A stretch of DNA of 64,000 nt. Source: Psychrobacter immobilis (GTDB lineage Bacteria; Pseudomonadota; Gammaproteobacteria; Pseudomonadales; Moraxellaceae). Below, in pieces: positions 9,286 to 19,199 of the stretch. The stretch spans positions 558,001 to 622,000 of the forward strand of contig CAJGZL010000001.1 of the NCBI GenBank assembly GCA_904846145.1, in the 5' to 3' direction. The translations under genes and the position numbers were made by a program. Under the pieces are notes generated by a model. The model had not been told where the DNA came from and did no database searches. It saw only the letters and a program-made list of their open reading frames with translations. Positions within the stretch are counted from its first letter, which is position 1. The number at the start of each line of letters is the position of its first letter.

Positions 9286-10848
9286 ATGACTGATATCAAA
9301 AAACTAACCCTACACCCACGCCAATTAAGCTTTGAGATGTTGCGCGATATTTATGAGCGACCTGTTATATTGACGTTACCTGACAGTGCTTATGAAGCGA
9401 TAGATGCCTCACATGAAGATGTACAAACGATTATCCGCCGTGATAAGAGCGCTTATGGTATCAATACCGGTTTTGGCCTGTTAGCAAAAACCCGTATTAG
9501 TGATGATCAACTTGAGCTGCTGCAGCGTAACCTTATCGTTTCTCACTCGGTGGGTACTGGCGAGACGCTACCAGACAACGTGGTCAGGCTAATTATGGTG
9601 ATGAAAGTCGCAAGCCTCGCGCAAGGCGTCTCTGGCGTCCGCCGCGCTGTGGTCGATAGCCTACTTGGCTTAATCAACAATCAAATTACGCCAAACATTC
9701 CCGCAAAAGGCTCCGTTGGCGCCTCTGGTGACTTAGCACCTTTATCGCATATGACGCTGGCCATGATGGGCGAAGGCGATGTCTATGTTGGTGGCAAAAA
9801 AGTACCCGCTGCTGATGCGTTAGCGCAGCATGGTCTTGAGCCAATTACCCTTGCAGCCAAAGAAGGTCTTGCCCTTATCAATGGTACACAGGTCTCAACG
9901 GCACTGGCATTACGTGGCTATTTCTTAGCGCGTGACTTGCTTGAGACAGCCACCATCGTCGGCTCAATGTCTATTGATGCAGCCAAAGGCTCGGATGCCC
10001 CATTTGACGCACGTATTCATGAAGTGCGTGGTCACCATGGTCAAATTGAAATAGCCAAAGCGCATCGTCAGCTGATTAAAGGCAGTGCTATTCGCGCCTC
10101 CCATGATGGTGAGCAAGACGATAGAGTACAAGACCCTTATTGCTTACGCTGCCAGCCACAAGTCATGGGCGCTTGCCTTGATATTATTAACCAAGCAGGC
10201 AAGACTTTATTAATTGAATCTAATGCGGTGACCGATAACCCACTTATCTTTAACAATGATGATGGCCCAGTGGCTATCTCAGGCGGTAATTTCCATGCTG
10301 AGCCAGTGGCTTTTGCTGCTGATATTTTAGCATTGGCAATAGCCGAAATTGGTTCTATGTCTGAGCGCCGTGTGGCTTTATTGATTGATGCAACCTTGTC
10401 GGGTGGCTTACCGCCATTCTTGGTTGATAATGCTGGGGTGAACTCAGGCTTTATGATTGCCCATGTCACTGCTGCTGCGCTAGCCTCAGAAAATAAATCT
10501 ATTGCTCATCCAGGTAGTGTCGATAGCATTCCAACCTCTGCCAATCAAGAAGACCATGTGTCGATGGCCACTTATTGCGCGCGACGCCTATATGAGATGG
10601 CACAAAATACTGCGACTATTATCGGTATTGAGCTATTGGCCGCAGGTCAAGGTATCGACTTCCATCGCGGACTAGATACCTCAGAACCATTGACGACAGC
10701 GCATCAAAAGTTGCGTGAACAAGTGACTTTTTATGATAAAGATCGCTACCTAGCTCCTGATATTGAAGCCGCCAAACAGCTGGTATTAAATGGCATCCTT
10801 ACTGAGCACTGGCAGTCATTGCGCAGCGATTGGTATGAGTCTAAATAG
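9286..10848 (+). CDS. hutH: Histidine ammonia-lyase (histidase)
   Basis: 520 residues; first step of histidine degradation, L-histidine to urocanate plus ammonia. The self-forming MIO electrophile motif Ala-Ser-Gly is at residues 146-148 within [16 protein letters not shown]. Other hallmarks are YGINTGFG (57-64), the AVTDNPLIF segment, FHAEPVA and [14 protein letters not shown] sequence near the C-terminus (here [11 protein letters not shown]). Length is normal for the family (~510). It follows the YjiH-like gene by 140 bases holding a palindrome and a HutC-like site, so it may have its own promoter. AGGA precedes ATG 9286. Downstream hutG begins 29 bases later. Confidence 0.97.
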   Translation: MTDIKKLTLHPRQLSFEMLRDIYERPVILTLPDSAYEAIDASHEDVQTIIRRDKSAYGINTGFGLLAKTRISDDQLELLQRNLIVSHSVGTGETLPDNVVRLIMVMKVASLAQGVSGVRRAVVDSLLGLINNQITPNIPAKGSVGASGDLAPLSHMTLAMMGEGDVYVGGKKVPAADALAQHGLEPITLAAKEGLALINGTQVSTALALRGYFLARDLLETATIVGSMSIDAAKGSDAPFDARIHEVRGHHGQIEIAKAHRQLIKGSAIRASHDGEQDDRVQDPYCLRCQPQVMGACLDIINQAGKTLLIESNAVTDNPLIFNNDDGPVAISGGNFHAEPVAFAADILALAIAEIGSMSERRVALLIDATLSGGLPPFLVDNAGVNSGFMIAHVTAAALASENKSIAHPGSVDSIPTSANQEDHVSMATYCARRLYEMAQNTATIIGIELLAAGQGIDFHRGLDTSEPLTTAHQKLREQVTFYDKDRYLAPDIEAAKQLVLNGILTEHWQSLRSDWYESK

Positions 10849-10877
10849 CTCGTTGATGAAGAGTAGAGAGATAAACG

Positions 10878-11945
10878 ATGATAACGACTTCCGTAAACCA
10901 CAGCTATGCTCATATGACCCGATGGACAGGACGCGCAGAGCCGTTTGAGACTGCTCGTGCCCGCTATTGGTATCAACTAGCGCAGCCTTATGCGTTTGCT
11001 ACTCTTGATAATAGAGGGCAGCGCATTGGGCTGGTTGGTTTCGCCTGTGATCAAGGTGTGCGTCGCAATCAAGGACGCGTGGGTGCCAGAGCAGCGCCGC
11101 CTTTGATTCGTAGCGCATTTGCGGCATTGCCCATTATCGCTGAGCTGCAACAGCGCTTTGATAGTGAGATGCCAACCTTGCTTGGTGATGCAGGTGATAT
11201 TCATTGTCACGATAGCGATAGTTTTGCCGCACAAGTTCTTGAGCAAGCCCAGCAAACCTACGCGGATGTCGTCAGTGATATTATTAAGCGAGGCGGTCTG
11301 CCTATCGGTTTAGGCGGTGGTCATGCGATTGCCTTTGGTAGTTTTTTGGGACTGTGGCAAGCGTTACAGCAGATAGACGCCACAACCCATAAAACATCTA
11401 CACCTAGCAAATCTACACCTAGCATTGGCATTATTAACTTTGATGCGCATCTTGATATTCGTCAGTCTGATGTCGCAACGTCTGGTACACCATTTCGTCA
11501 AATCGCAGAACATCTTACTGATCATGAGCAAGCGTTTCATTATTGCTGTATCGGCGTTAGTCGGTTTTCCAACACTGCTGCTCTCTTCGACCGCGCTGAG
11601 CAGTTAGGCGTACATATTATTAGTGATGAAGACTGCACCAATAAAAAATGGAAAAAAATTGCAGATCGAATTGAGACCTTTATCGACCAAGTTGATGTGG
11701 TCTACTTAACTATTGATATGGATTGCTTGCCCTCAAGCGTGGTGCCTGGTGTCAGTGCGCCAGCAGCGTATGGCATTGCACTTAGTTTCGTTGAGCGTGC
11801 GGTCAAGATTATCATGGCATCAGGCAAAGTAAAAATGGCCGACATTGCTGAAATCAACCCCACTTATGATACTGACCAACGCAGCTGCAAAGTCGCCGCT
11901 CGACTATTGGCAACCATCATTGAGCAGCATTTATTCACCTTATAG
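10878..11945 (+). CDS. hutG: Formimidoylglutamase, ureohydrolase family
   Basis: 355 residues, slightly longer than the ~310-330 typical of the family. It hydrolyses N-formimidoyl-glutamate to glutamate and formamide. The binuclear Mn-binding motifs of the arginase/agmatinase family are clear: GGGHAIAFGS, NFDAHLDIR, and TIDMDCLPSSVVPGVSAPAAYG. A short Thr/Ser/Lys/Pro insert (THKTSTPSKSTPS) precedes the DAHLD motif and explains part of the extra length. A ureohydrolase-type HutG means the one-step route releasing formamide, not the two-step HutF/formylglutamate route; no hutF is present in the window. Confidence 0.95.
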   Translation: MITTSVNHSYAHMTRWTGRAEPFETARARYWYQLAQPYAFATLDNRGQRIGLVGFACDQGVRRNQGRVGARAAPPLIRSAFAALPIIAELQQRFDSEMPTLLGDAGDIHCHDSDSFAAQVLEQAQQTYADVVSDIIKRGGLPIGLGGGHAIAFGSFLGLWQALQQIDATTHKTSTPSKSTPSIGIINFDAHLDIRQSDVATSGTPFRQIAEHLTDHEQAFHYCCIGVSRFSNTAALFDRAEQLGVHIISDEDCTNKKWKKIADRIETFIDQVDVVYLTIDMDCLPSSVVPGVSAPAAYGIALSFVERAVKIIMASGKVKMADIAEINPTYDTDQRSCKVAARLLATIIEQHLFTL

Positions 11946-11983
11946 CTGGTTTACAAATACCCAGCGCCTAGCAGGAGCCTATT

Positions 11984-13309
11984 ATGACTACCTCTACCGT
12001 ACAGACCCCTATCGATAGCGCCACGATGACCTCGTTTGATAACGTGATTATCAATGCTAATCTCGCCACATTCTCCAAACAATACGGCTTTGATATCTAT
12101 AGCGACAATCAAAACGACAACCAAAGCAATAATCAAACTAAAAGTACACCTTATGGACAGCTAGAAAATGCGGCTATTGGTATTCAAGATGGCAAAATTG
12201 CATGGATTGGCACTCATGATGAAATAAAAACACACCTTGCTCATTATAAAAACGATCAAATCAAAGATGTCGATGGCAACTGGGTAACGCCCGGACTCAT
12301 CGATTGTCATACGCATCTGGTTTATGCTGGTAATCGCAGTAATGAGTTTGAAGCGCGTTTGCATGGTGCCAGTTATCAAGATATCGCAGCACAAGGCGGC
12401 GGTATTGTCTCGACCGTTAGCGCCACCCGCGAAGCTAGTATCGATGAGCTATTTGCGCAAAGTGAAAAGCGACTTTTGGCACTACTTGAAGAAGGCATAA
12501 CCAGTGTCGAAATTAAATCTGGTTATGGCTTAGATTTGGATACTGAGCGCAAAATGCTAACGGTTGCGCGCCAGCTCGGCGAAAAGTATAACATCGAAGT
12601 ACGTAAGACTTACCTAGCTGCGCATGCCCTGCCGCCTGAGTATAAAGGTCGGATGGATAACTATATTGAGCAAGTTTGCCAATGGCTGCCGATTTTACAT
12701 AGTGAAGGTTTGGTCGATGCAGTAGATGGTTTCTGTGAAAATATTGCTTTCAGTACTGAGCAGATTAAGCGTGTGTTTGAGGTTGCACGCTCATTAGATT
12801 TACCTGTCAAGCTGCACTCTGAGCAATTATCTGATATAGGTGGCAGTGCTTTAGTCGCTGAATATCAAGGACTATCAAGCGATCACTTGGAGCACTTAGC
12901 AGAAGTCGATATCGAAAAAATGGCCGCCAGCGACACCGTAGCGGTACTATTGCCAGGGGCGTTTTATACTTTGCGTGATACCAAGCTGCCACCCATTGAT
13001 AGCTTACGTAAGCATAAAGTAGCTATGGCAATTTCTACCGACTGTAATCCGGGTACCTCACCACTCACCTCATTATTGTTAGCAATGAATATGGGTAGTA
13101 CGCTATTTTTTATGACGCCAGAAGAGGTACTTGCTGGCACGACTACTCACGCTGCAAAAGCACTGGCGTTATCCAATAAAGGCCGTATAGAAGTCGGCTG
13201 TGATGCTGATTTGGCATTGTGGGATATCACTCGCCCTGCCGACTTGAGCTACCTGATCGGCTTAAACCCTATTATTGGTACTATGATTAAGGGTCAATGG
13301 CGCAGATAA
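11984..13309 (+). CDS. hutI: Imidazolonepropionase
   Basis: 441 residues, third step of the Hut pathway: 4-imidazolone-5-propionate to N-formimidoyl-glutamate. Amidohydrolase features are the metal-binding [12 protein letters not shown], the LAAHALP segment with a catalytic His, KLHSEQLSD, and [10 protein letters not shown] near the C-terminus. The N-terminus has an Asn/Gln-rich insertion ([13 protein letters not shown]) before the conserved domain, which raises the length above the usual ~405. AGGAG precedes ATG 11984. Last gene of the hut operon, convergent with the M14 peptidase gene; I see no strong terminator in the 56-base gap. Confidence 0.96.
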   Translation: MTTSTVQTPIDSATMTSFDNVIINANLATFSKQYGFDIYSDNQNDNQSNNQTKSTPYGQLENAAIGIQDGKIAWIGTHDEIKTHLAHYKNDQIKDVDGNWVTPGLIDCHTHLVYAGNRSNEFEARLHGASYQDIAAQGGGIVSTVSATREASIDELFAQSEKRLLALLEEGITSVEIKSGYGLDLDTERKMLTVARQLGEKYNIEVRKTYLAAHALPPEYKGRMDNYIEQVCQWLPILHSEGLVDAVDGFCENIAFSTEQIKRVFEVARSLDLPVKLHSEQLSDIGGSALVAEYQGLSSDHLEHLAEVDIEKMAASDTVAVLLPGAFYTLRDTKLPPIDSLRKHKVAMAISTDCNPGTSPLTSLLLAMNMGSTLFFMTPEEVLAGTTTHAAKALALSNKGRIEVGCDADLALWDITRPADLSYLIGLNPIIGTMIKGQWRR

Positions 13310-13365
13310 CATTTCTATAAACCGCTATGAACTCTTATAACGTGAAATGAACGCTAAACGAATAA

Positions 13366-14493
13366 CTAACGCAAGTCATCAACAACTGCTAACATAGCAA
13401 TTAACGATGCCTCACCTAACTGAATACAGTGCTCTGGTGACCAACCCATTTCCAAATCGGGCAAGTTATCATTATCTTTAAAAGGCATTTCTAGAGTATT
13501 GGCGAGGCAATCAAAACGTTCGGCAACCCAGTTGGTGGCGAGAGTCATATTTGCTTTGCCTTGCGCATTAACCTTATAACCAACCTCAGACTGAAAATCG
13601 GCACTGGCTAACTTTAATACTTCTGAGAACCTATTACGTAGATGTTCGAGGCGGTCGTTATAACTTGGTGTACCTTCAGAGCCAGCAAGGAAGACGAAAG
13701 GTAGTGTTTCATCACCATGCACATCATAAAACAAGTCTACCCCAGTTTTCTGCATTTTATCAATTACGTGGAACACCTCGGGGCTTTTTTCTAAGCTTGG
13801 ATTTGACCATTCACGATTAAGATTAGTGCCAGCCGCGTTAGTCCGCAAGTGACCGCGCACACTACCGTCAGGGTTCATATTAGGTACGATATAAAAGTTA
13901 GCTTTCTCTAGTAGTAGCTTGCCAGTGGCGTTATCACTATCGAGCAAGCTATGCATCAAACCCTCGACTAACCATTCAGCCATCGTCTCCCCTGGGTGCT
14001 GACGCGCTGTGATCCAAATGTTGCGTTTACTGACATCACCATCGCCAATTTTGACCAAAGTTAAATCGCGCTTATCAAGGGTTTCACCTAAATGCTCTAA
14101 GCTCACTAAAGGATGCGTTTGTACTGCTGCCAACAGATCTTGATGGCGCTCATAGCTGTAAGGAGCAAAATAAGCAATTTGAATAGTCTCACATTCCATA
14201 TTCGCCACTATGGTTAATATGCCATTTTTATAAGAGGTTGGCAGTCGAAACCAATGCTGACGATCGAATGACGCAACCGCTTGGTAATCGTCCCACCCTT
14301 TGGCGTACGCTGCCTCCCCTGCATTAACAATATTAAGCACGCATTGCTCACCAACTTGACCTGTCAGTCGAAAGTTAAACCACTGAAAAAACTCGCCACC
14401 AACATCGGGACGAATAGCCAATTCAATACTCTTTTTATCATTCAAACTGATAACGTCAATATTACCTGAATCGAAATTAGCAGTGATACGCAT
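13366..14493 (-). CDS. M14 cytosolic-type carboxypeptidase
   Basis: 375 residues, the size of bacterial cytosolic carboxypeptidases related to Nna1/CCP. An N-terminal beta-rich domain precedes the peptidase M14 domain. The zinc motif HxxE is seen in RQHPGETMAEW, followed by PNMNPDGS, the Arg/Asn of GTNLNREW, and the second zinc His in YDVHGDE. The catalytic Glu is probably in NTLEMPFKD. It would release C-terminal residues from peptides in the cytoplasm. Its position between hut and gdhA could mean peptide scavenging that feeds amino acids to these pathways, but this is inference only. An excellent AAGGAGG ribosome site precedes the ATG. Confidence 0.85.
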   Translation of the reverse strand: MRITANFDSGNIDVISLNDKKSIELAIRPDVGGEFFQWFNFRLTGQVGEQCVLNIVNAGEAAYAKGWDDYQAVASFDRQHWFRLPTSYKNGILTIVANMECETIQIAYFAPYSYERHQDLLAAVQTHPLVSLEHLGETLDKRDLTLVKIGDGDVSKRNIWITARQHPGETMAEWLVEGLMHSLLDSDNATGKLLLEKANFYIVPNMNPDGSVRGHLRTNAAGTNLNREWSNPSLEKSPEVFHVIDKMQKTGVDLFYDVHGDETLPFVFLAGSEGTPSYNDRLEHLRNRFSEVLKLASADFQSEVGYKVNAQGKANMTLATNWVAERFDCLANTLEMPFKDNDNLPDLEMGWSPEHCIQLGEASLIAMLAVVDDLR

Positions 14494-14610
14494 AAAACCT
14501 CCTTAATTATTTCTTATAACGTTAATTGCTTTAAATAATAGCACGTCCTAAATTTTTATAAAAAAATCCATGAAAAAAAACTTAGCCTTAATACAGTCAT
14601 TTTTTGACAC

Positions 14611-14649
14611 AAAAAAACCGCGCTTATCAATAATGATAAACGCGGTTTT
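14611..14649 (-). terminator. Terminator of gdhA
   Basis: AAAACCGCG (14614-14622) pairs with CGCGGTTTT (14641-14649), continued by TTATCA/TGATAA after one mismatch, with a small AT loop. On the minus strand the stem is followed by seven U. It lies about 27 bases after the gdhA stop; the symmetrical A/T flanks could make it work in both directions. Confidence 0.85.
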
Positions 14650-14675
14650 AGTGACTTAGCTTTCAAATAAAGCGA

Positions 14676-16025
14676 TTAGTTTAGGATACCAAACGCCACT
14701 AGAGCGTCAGCGACGCGCTTAAAGCCCACCATATTAGCCCCAGCCATATAATCGATATAGCCATTATCTGTTTGACCATACTGCTCTGAAGCACCCGCGG
14801 CACTATCATGAATATCTTTCATAATGACTTTTAGACGCTCGTCTACTTGCTCAAAAGTCTTATATTGACGCACTGAGTTCTGTGACATCTCAAGCGCTGA
14901 TACGGCAACGCCGCCTGCATTAGCCGCCTTACCTGGCGCATAATGTACGCGATGATCACGCACATAATCGACAGCGTCAGCAGTTAAAGGCATATTAGCC
15001 CCTTCAACGATATATTTGACGCCGTTATCGACTAACTGCTTAGCTTCATCTTCGTTCACTTCGTTCTGAGTCGCTGAAGGAATAGCGATATCCGCTTTGA
15101 ACTGCCAAGGCTTTTGACCCGCTAGCCATTCACCGCTGCCAAACTTAGTCACATAATCGGCCAAGGGCTTATTCGCAGCTTTTTGTGTTTTTAGCCAGTC
15201 AAGCTTCGGTTGATCAAAGCCATTTTCATCATGCAAAGTACCTTGCGAGTCAGATACGGTAATTACTTTAGCACCTAATGCAATGCACTTTTCAGCAGCA
15301 TGTAGTGAGACATTACCAGCGCCTGAGACTAGCACGGTTTTGCCTTCAATAGCTTCGTCTTGCGCTTTTAGCATGTTCTCTAAAAAGTAAACCGCGCCGT
15401 AACCTGTGGCTTCGGTACGCATCAAGCTACCACCAAACCCAACGCCTTTGCCTGTGATAACACCAGTAGACTCGCGAGTTAGATTCTTATACATGGCAAA
15501 CATATAGCTAACTTCGCGACCGCCAACCCCGATATCGCCTGCGGGTACATCCATGTCTTTATTGATGTAATGATAGAGTTCACGCATAAAGGCGTAACAA
15601 AAGCGGCGAACCTCAGAATCTGACTTACCTTTAGGGTCAAAATCAGAGCCACCTTTACCGCCACCAATTGGCAAACCCGTTAAAGCGTTTTTGAAGATTT
15701 GCTCAAAGCCTAAGAATTTTAAGACCGATTGGTTGACAGTGGGGTGAAATCTCAGACCGCCTTTATAAGGCCCTAATGCATTACAAAACTGTACGCGCCA
15801 GCCACGGTTAACCTGTACTTCGCCTTTATCATTTTCCCAGTTAATACGGAAGTTAAAAATACGATCAGGTTCAACCAAACGCTCAAATACTTTGAACTCT
15901 TCGTATTCAGGATGAGCGTCGTATAAGGGTTGGATAGTAAGGGCAACTTCTTTTACCGCTTGAATAAATTCATACTGATGGGAATAGTGGGCTTCGAGCT
16001 TTTCGATGGCTTGACTTATACTCAT
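14676..16025 (-). CDS. gdhA: NADP-type glutamate dehydrogenase
   Basis: 449 residues, the exact size class of hexameric NADP-dependent bacterial glutamate dehydrogenase. It interconverts 2-oxoglutarate plus ammonia and glutamate. Hallmarks: KGGLRFHPTVN, the catalytic-lysine region LPIGGGKGGSDFDPKGKSD, VPAGDIGVGGREV, the Rossmann motif VSGAGNVSLHAAE, and AKAANAGGVAVS-type sequence (PGKAANAGGVAVSALEMSQNS). AAGGA precedes the ATG. It has its own terminator and a long 5' region. The neighbourhood makes sense because the hut pathway yields ammonia and glutamate, though no shared regulation is visible. Confidence 0.96.
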   Translation of the reverse strand: MSISQAIEKLEAHYSHQYEFIQAVKEVALTIQPLYDAHPEYEEFKVFERLVEPDRIFNFRINWENDKGEVQVNRGWRVQFCNALGPYKGGLRFHPTVNQSVLKFLGFEQIFKNALTGLPIGGGKGGSDFDPKGKSDSEVRRFCYAFMRELYHYINKDMDVPAGDIGVGGREVSYMFAMYKNLTRESTGVITGKGVGFGGSLMRTEATGYGAVYFLENMLKAQDEAIEGKTVLVSGAGNVSLHAAEKCIALGAKVITVSDSQGTLHDENGFDQPKLDWLKTQKAANKPLADYVTKFGSGEWLAGQKPWQFKADIAIPSATQNEVNEDEAKQLVDNGVKYIVEGANMPLTADAVDYVRDHRVHYAPGKAANAGGVAVSALEMSQNSVRQYKTFEQVDERLKVIMKDIHDSAAGASEQYGQTDNGYIDYMAGANMVGFKRVADALVAFGILN

Positions 16026-16110
16026 ATATTTTCCTTAACCATAAAACGTGGGATTAAAAGAGCGTGGGATTTTATTCGCATACGTCCGCGCAACGGACCA
16101 TCACAATATC

Positions 16111-16178
16111 TAGGGTCTGTTTGATCATTCGACCGTGGCACTGACAGAGACTATTTTTTGAATGTTCAACAGACCCTA
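16111..16178. repeat. Inverted repeat pair with TAGGGTCTGTT ends
   Basis: TAGGGTCTGTT (16111-16121) and its partner AACAGACCCTA (16168-16178) form an inverted repeat extended inwards by GATCATTC and GAATGTTC. A further direct copy, TAGGGTCTG, starts at 16293, and ACAGACCCTA occurs at 62274-62283. This resembles the ends of a small non-autonomous element or a decayed insertion sequence; no transposase is seen. The rest of 16026-16534 is AT-rich, without a gene. Confidence 0.5.
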
Positions 16179-16534
16179 ATAGTATTGAGGCAGAATCATT
16201 TTTTTAGTGATGCAATATAATAGGCATATAAAAACTGGCGGGATTGAATACTAATATTCTAAACAACCGATAGGTCAGGTTCAGTTAGATATTAGGGTCT
16301 GCTAGAATAGGAGCCGTCAACAATATTACACCAATAGTGTCTAACATGCACAGTTTTACGCAAAAACGGCTAAACACTTAATTTATGGTATTTAATCTAC
16401 CTTGCTGCTCAGAAAAGTCAATAGTTTATGTTAAGAAAGTTATTTTTCGGCATGACAACTAATTAGAATAGCTAGAGCTTAAGCGGCATAAGTAGTGGTA
16501 TAAGTATCAAGATTGAGCATCCTTGATTAGCTAC

Positions 16535-17101
16535 TTAAGCAAACTGCCACTGCTCCCGCGTTATCTTATATAACACATGCTCAGCGAGCCTGTGATTAGG
16601 TTTGAGCATTGGATGACAAAAGTTATCTTGCGTATCTATCATACCTAGGCGCTGCATAACCTTTTGTGAGGGCTCATTAATCACTGAGGTAAAAGCTACG
16701 ACTTCGTTTAGTTGTAGCGTCTCAAAAGCGAACTGTAATGCGGCTTGCGCCGCCTCAGTAGCATAGCCTTGACCCCAATAGTCTTTATGCAATCGCCAAG
16801 CAATCTCAACACTAGGTGCGAATGGTAGGTCAGCGTGAGTGTGATTAAGACCAACAAAACCTATAAAGCGGTCAGCTTCGCTTGCGCACTCTTTAAGACT
16901 TACTGCCCAAAAGCCCCAACCTTTATCTTTTATGAGCTGTTGGCATTTATTCGCGATCGTATCGCTTAATTTAGGTGATAATACTTTAGGAAAATAGCGC
17001 ATCACCTCAGGATCGGCATTAATCTGAGCGAATATCGCAAAGTCGCTGGCCTGCCATTGACGCAGATAAAGGCGTGGGGTTTGTATTGTATGTATTTTCA
17101 T
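16535..17101 (-). CDS. GNAT acetyltransferase, RimJ/RimL type
   Basis: About 188 residues. The N-terminus TPRLYLRQWQASDFAIFAQINADPEVMRYFP is the standard opening of the ribosomal-protein-type Acetyltransf_3 family. The acetyl-CoA loop region appears as YWGQGYATEAAQAALQFAFE, followed by NEPSQKVMQRLGM. Substrate is unknown; relatives acetylate protein N-termini, amino acids or drugs. ATG 17101 is preferred to a GTG two codons earlier, because the only reasonable ribosome site (GAGTG) is better spaced from it. Last of a short same-strand run after the tautomerase. Confidence 0.85.
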   Translation of the reverse strand: MKIHTIQTPRLYLRQWQASDFAIFAQINADPEVMRYFPKVLSPKLSDTIANKCQQLIKDKGWGFWAVSLKECASEADRFIGFVGLNHTHADLPFAPSVEIAWRLHKDYWGQGYATEAAQAALQFAFETLQLNEVVAFTSVINEPSQKVMQRLGMIDTQDNFCHPMLKPNHRLAEHVLYKITREQWQFA

Positions 17102-17122
17102 AATCACTCAATCAAATTTAAC

Positions 17123-17509
17123 TTACACATTCACTTTATACTTTAAATCTTGGACTTCATCGCCCGTCATACCTCGAAAACCCCAACAGTGCGCAGGCTG
17201 CTCTTTTATAGTAATTTCAATATCTATCGACGCAATATTCAGCTGCGCTTCGATTTGTGCAAAGAGCGCTTTAATCAATGCCTTTTTGGTCTCAATAGTG
17301 CGCCCCTCCATCATATTTATCTCAATCACAGTATAGGCCGCGCTTCTATCGGCAGGATAATAGAAGTCCTCAGTATCTAAGGGTATAAAACGCTGCGCGC
17401 GCTTATCTTCAGGCAGACCTAATATAGACTGCATACAACCATGAATCACCTTAGATAACTGGCGTTTGATAGGATTTAGTTGCTCTTTGATACCGTAAAT
17501 TATGATCAT
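17123..17509 (-). CDS. Tautomerase-superfamily protein
   Basis: 128 residues with two half-repeats typical of the longer tautomerase (MSAD/TomN-like) families. FIPLDTEDFYYP and YTVIEINMMEGRTIETKKALIKALF are diagnostic, the latter being the classic Gly-Arg-(S/T)-x-E/D-x-K-K segment of 4-oxalocrotonate tautomerase relatives. The encoded N-terminus is MIIIYGIKEQLN, so the catalytic Pro-1 after Met is absent at that position; the normal N-terminal proline is missing or the start is misplaced. Activity is therefore uncertain. It lies between the GNAT and YetF-like genes. Confidence 0.75.
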   Translation of the reverse strand: MIIIYGIKEQLNPIKRQLSKVIHGCMQSILGLPEDKRAQRFIPLDTEDFYYPADRSAAYTVIEINMMEGRTIETKKALIKALFAQIEAQLNIASIDIEITIKEQPAHCWGFRGMTGDEVQDLKYKVNV

Positions 17510-17542
17510 AGTCGCTTTGGCTATCTTATTTAAATAAAAAAA

Positions 17543-18226
17543 TTAATTCACTACCGTAACATTCATCGCTAGCGCCCAGTCTCTACCGTTATCCTCACAG
17601 CGTGGGCACAGGTAGTCGGCCTCTGATAAATGAGTCACGTAACCACAATCCATACAGGCATAACAAACGGTTGGCTCTACTTGCTCGACTGGCTGATACC
17701 GCTTAGGAAATAGCGGTAGACCGTAGCGCACTTGCTCATCGGTATAAAGCAAAATGCTTAGCTTGCCATCGGTCTCTAGCAATCCTGTACGCACTTGTCC
17801 TAAATGCTCTACCCCTTGCTGGCGCATCTCTGCAAAGAACTCATCGTGCGACATTTTACCTTTTTTGATTTTATCGAGTACCAGCTGCCCGTCCTCGACG
17901 ATATATATTGATCTGCCCTCTAATAGATCTTCAAAGGGCTGATACTTCATCATGATCCAAGTGCACAATCGATAAAGTGCAATCACCGTGCTCATGATAA
18001 TAACCGCTTGAATAATCGGTAAGTCTTCGGTAAACATCGGATCGCCTGCAATAGAGCCAAGCGATAAAATGATGGTCAATTCAAAGATGGAGAGTTGACG
18101 GACACCGCGTTTGCCCGTAAAACGCAGAAATATAATAATCATGCTAAACATGACAACTACACGGATAAATATCTCAAGAGCAAACGCCCATGTGGTGTCA
18201 TGAATAAAGATACTGACCCAATCCAT
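17543..18226 (-). CDS. YetF/DUF421-type membrane protein with zinc-ribbon tail
   Basis: About 227 residues. Three N-terminal membrane helices are followed by the soluble DUF421 domain (LEGRSIYIVEDGQLVLDKIKKGKMSHDEFFAEMRQQG is the hallmark region, split here across two segments). Odd: the C-terminus carries a rubredoxin/zinc-ribbon-like Cys set, CYACMDCG near residue 190 and CPRC about 15 residues later, which is unlike short YetF proteins. ATG 18226 has AAGGA (18232-18236) at good spacing and starts one base after the stop of the exonuclease gene, so the two are probably translated together. Confidence 0.8.
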   Translation of the reverse strand: MDWVSIFIHDTTWAFALEIFIRVVVMFSMIIIFLRFTGKRGVRQLSIFELTIILSLGSIAGDPMFTEDLPIIQAVIIMSTVIALYRLCTWIMMKYQPFEDLLEGRSIYIVEDGQLVLDKIKKGKMSHDEFFAEMRQQGVEHLGQVRTGLLETDGKLSILLYTDEQVRYGLPLFPKRYQPVEQVEPTVCYACMDCGYVTHLSEADYLCPRCEDNGRDWALAMNVTVVN

Positions 18227-18227
18227 A

Positions 18228-19175
18228 TCAATCCTTCTCAATTAACTGTAGAAATTCTCGCTCTGCAAGGATTTGAATTTCGATACCCTCATTAATTAGC
18301 GCCTCTACTTTGCGCTGTTTACTACTTTTCTCACTATCCTTTAGCTCTACTGAATCATTGGACGATTCATCTTGGCTACCGACCACTAGATAATTAAGCT
18401 TTTTAGAAGCGCCTGCTTTTACCGTAAAGCCTTGTTTGGCAGCCAACTCTATGATTTCCTCGCGACTGATACCTAAGCTGCCTGTAAAACAAATATTAAG
18501 ACCTGCATAGCGTCCAGAGGTATTGCCTTGCATCGCATTGACTGTAGGATAGCTGTTATTGACATAGTTAACTTGACTAGCAGTATTGGCTGAACTTTGC
18601 TTGATATTCGCTCTAGAGCGTCCGCGCCTGTTATAGCTACGTTTAGATTGACTAACATTGACATAGTCTTTTATAGAGTAGCTATTCTCACGCAAAATAG
18701 TGATGACGACATGCCCGCAAGCTTTAGCATCCGCTAGCGCATCATGATGCTCGAACTGATAGTTGAGTAGATTACAGACATTAGCCAGATTATAGCCTTT
18801 ATAGGCAAACTGGCTAAATGTTCGACGCACCAGTACTGTAGCATCGACCCAAGGCCAATTAGGATTCGGCAAATGATAACGAGTAAGACATTCTTTTAGC
18901 GCCCGTTGATCAAACAAGGTATAGCTCACTACTATAGTGTCAGCCACGAAGGCCAATATCTCATCGAATACTTCAATAATAAAGGGCGCATCCGCTACTT
19001 GCTCAGCAGTGATGCCATGGATACCGATATTAAGCGCGTCAAAGTCAGCTTGTGGATTAACAAGCGTGCAGTAACTATCGATAAGCTTGCCATTAGCATA
19101 TTTAGCTAGCCCTATCTGGCAGATAGAGCCAACATTATTATTAGCGGTCTCGACATCAATGGCAACGAAATCCAT
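18228..19175 (-). CDS. DnaQ-like 3'-5' exonuclease with BRCT domain
   Basis: 315 residues. Residues 1-170 are a DEDDh exonuclease: FVAIDVETA (Exo I), VSYTLFDQRAL (Exo II) and HHDALADAKACGHV (Exo III with His and Asp). A basic Ser/Arg linker (KRSYNRRGRSRANIK) leads to a C-terminal BRCT domain (GLNICFTGSLGISREEIIELAAKQG, given here in parts, then KLNYLVVG). This is the epsilon-subunit-like family of stand-alone repair exonucleases. It follows modB by 24 bases on the same strand, where modC would normally be found. AAGGATAAGGA precedes the ATG. Confidence 0.88.
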   Translation of the reverse strand: MDFVAIDVETANNNVGSICQIGLAKYANGKLIDSYCTLVNPQADFDALNIGIHGITAEQVADAPFIIEVFDEILAFVADTIVVSYTLFDQRALKECLTRYHLPNPNWPWVDATVLVRRTFSQFAYKGYNLANVCNLLNYQFEHHDALADAKACGHVVITILRENSYSIKDYVNVSQSKRSYNRRGRSRANIKQSSANTASQVNYVNNSYPTVNAMQGNTSGRYAGLNICFTGSLGISREEIIELAAKQGFTVKAGASKKLNYLVVGSQDESSNDSVELKDSEKSSKQRKVEALINEGIEIQILAEREFLQLIEKD

Positions 19176-19199
19176 TATCCTTATCCTTACTTAAACGCT

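Noticed and set aside
10137..10469. 110-codon minus-strand frame within hutH
   Set aside because: It lies wholly inside a clear hutH reading frame and shows no family motif.
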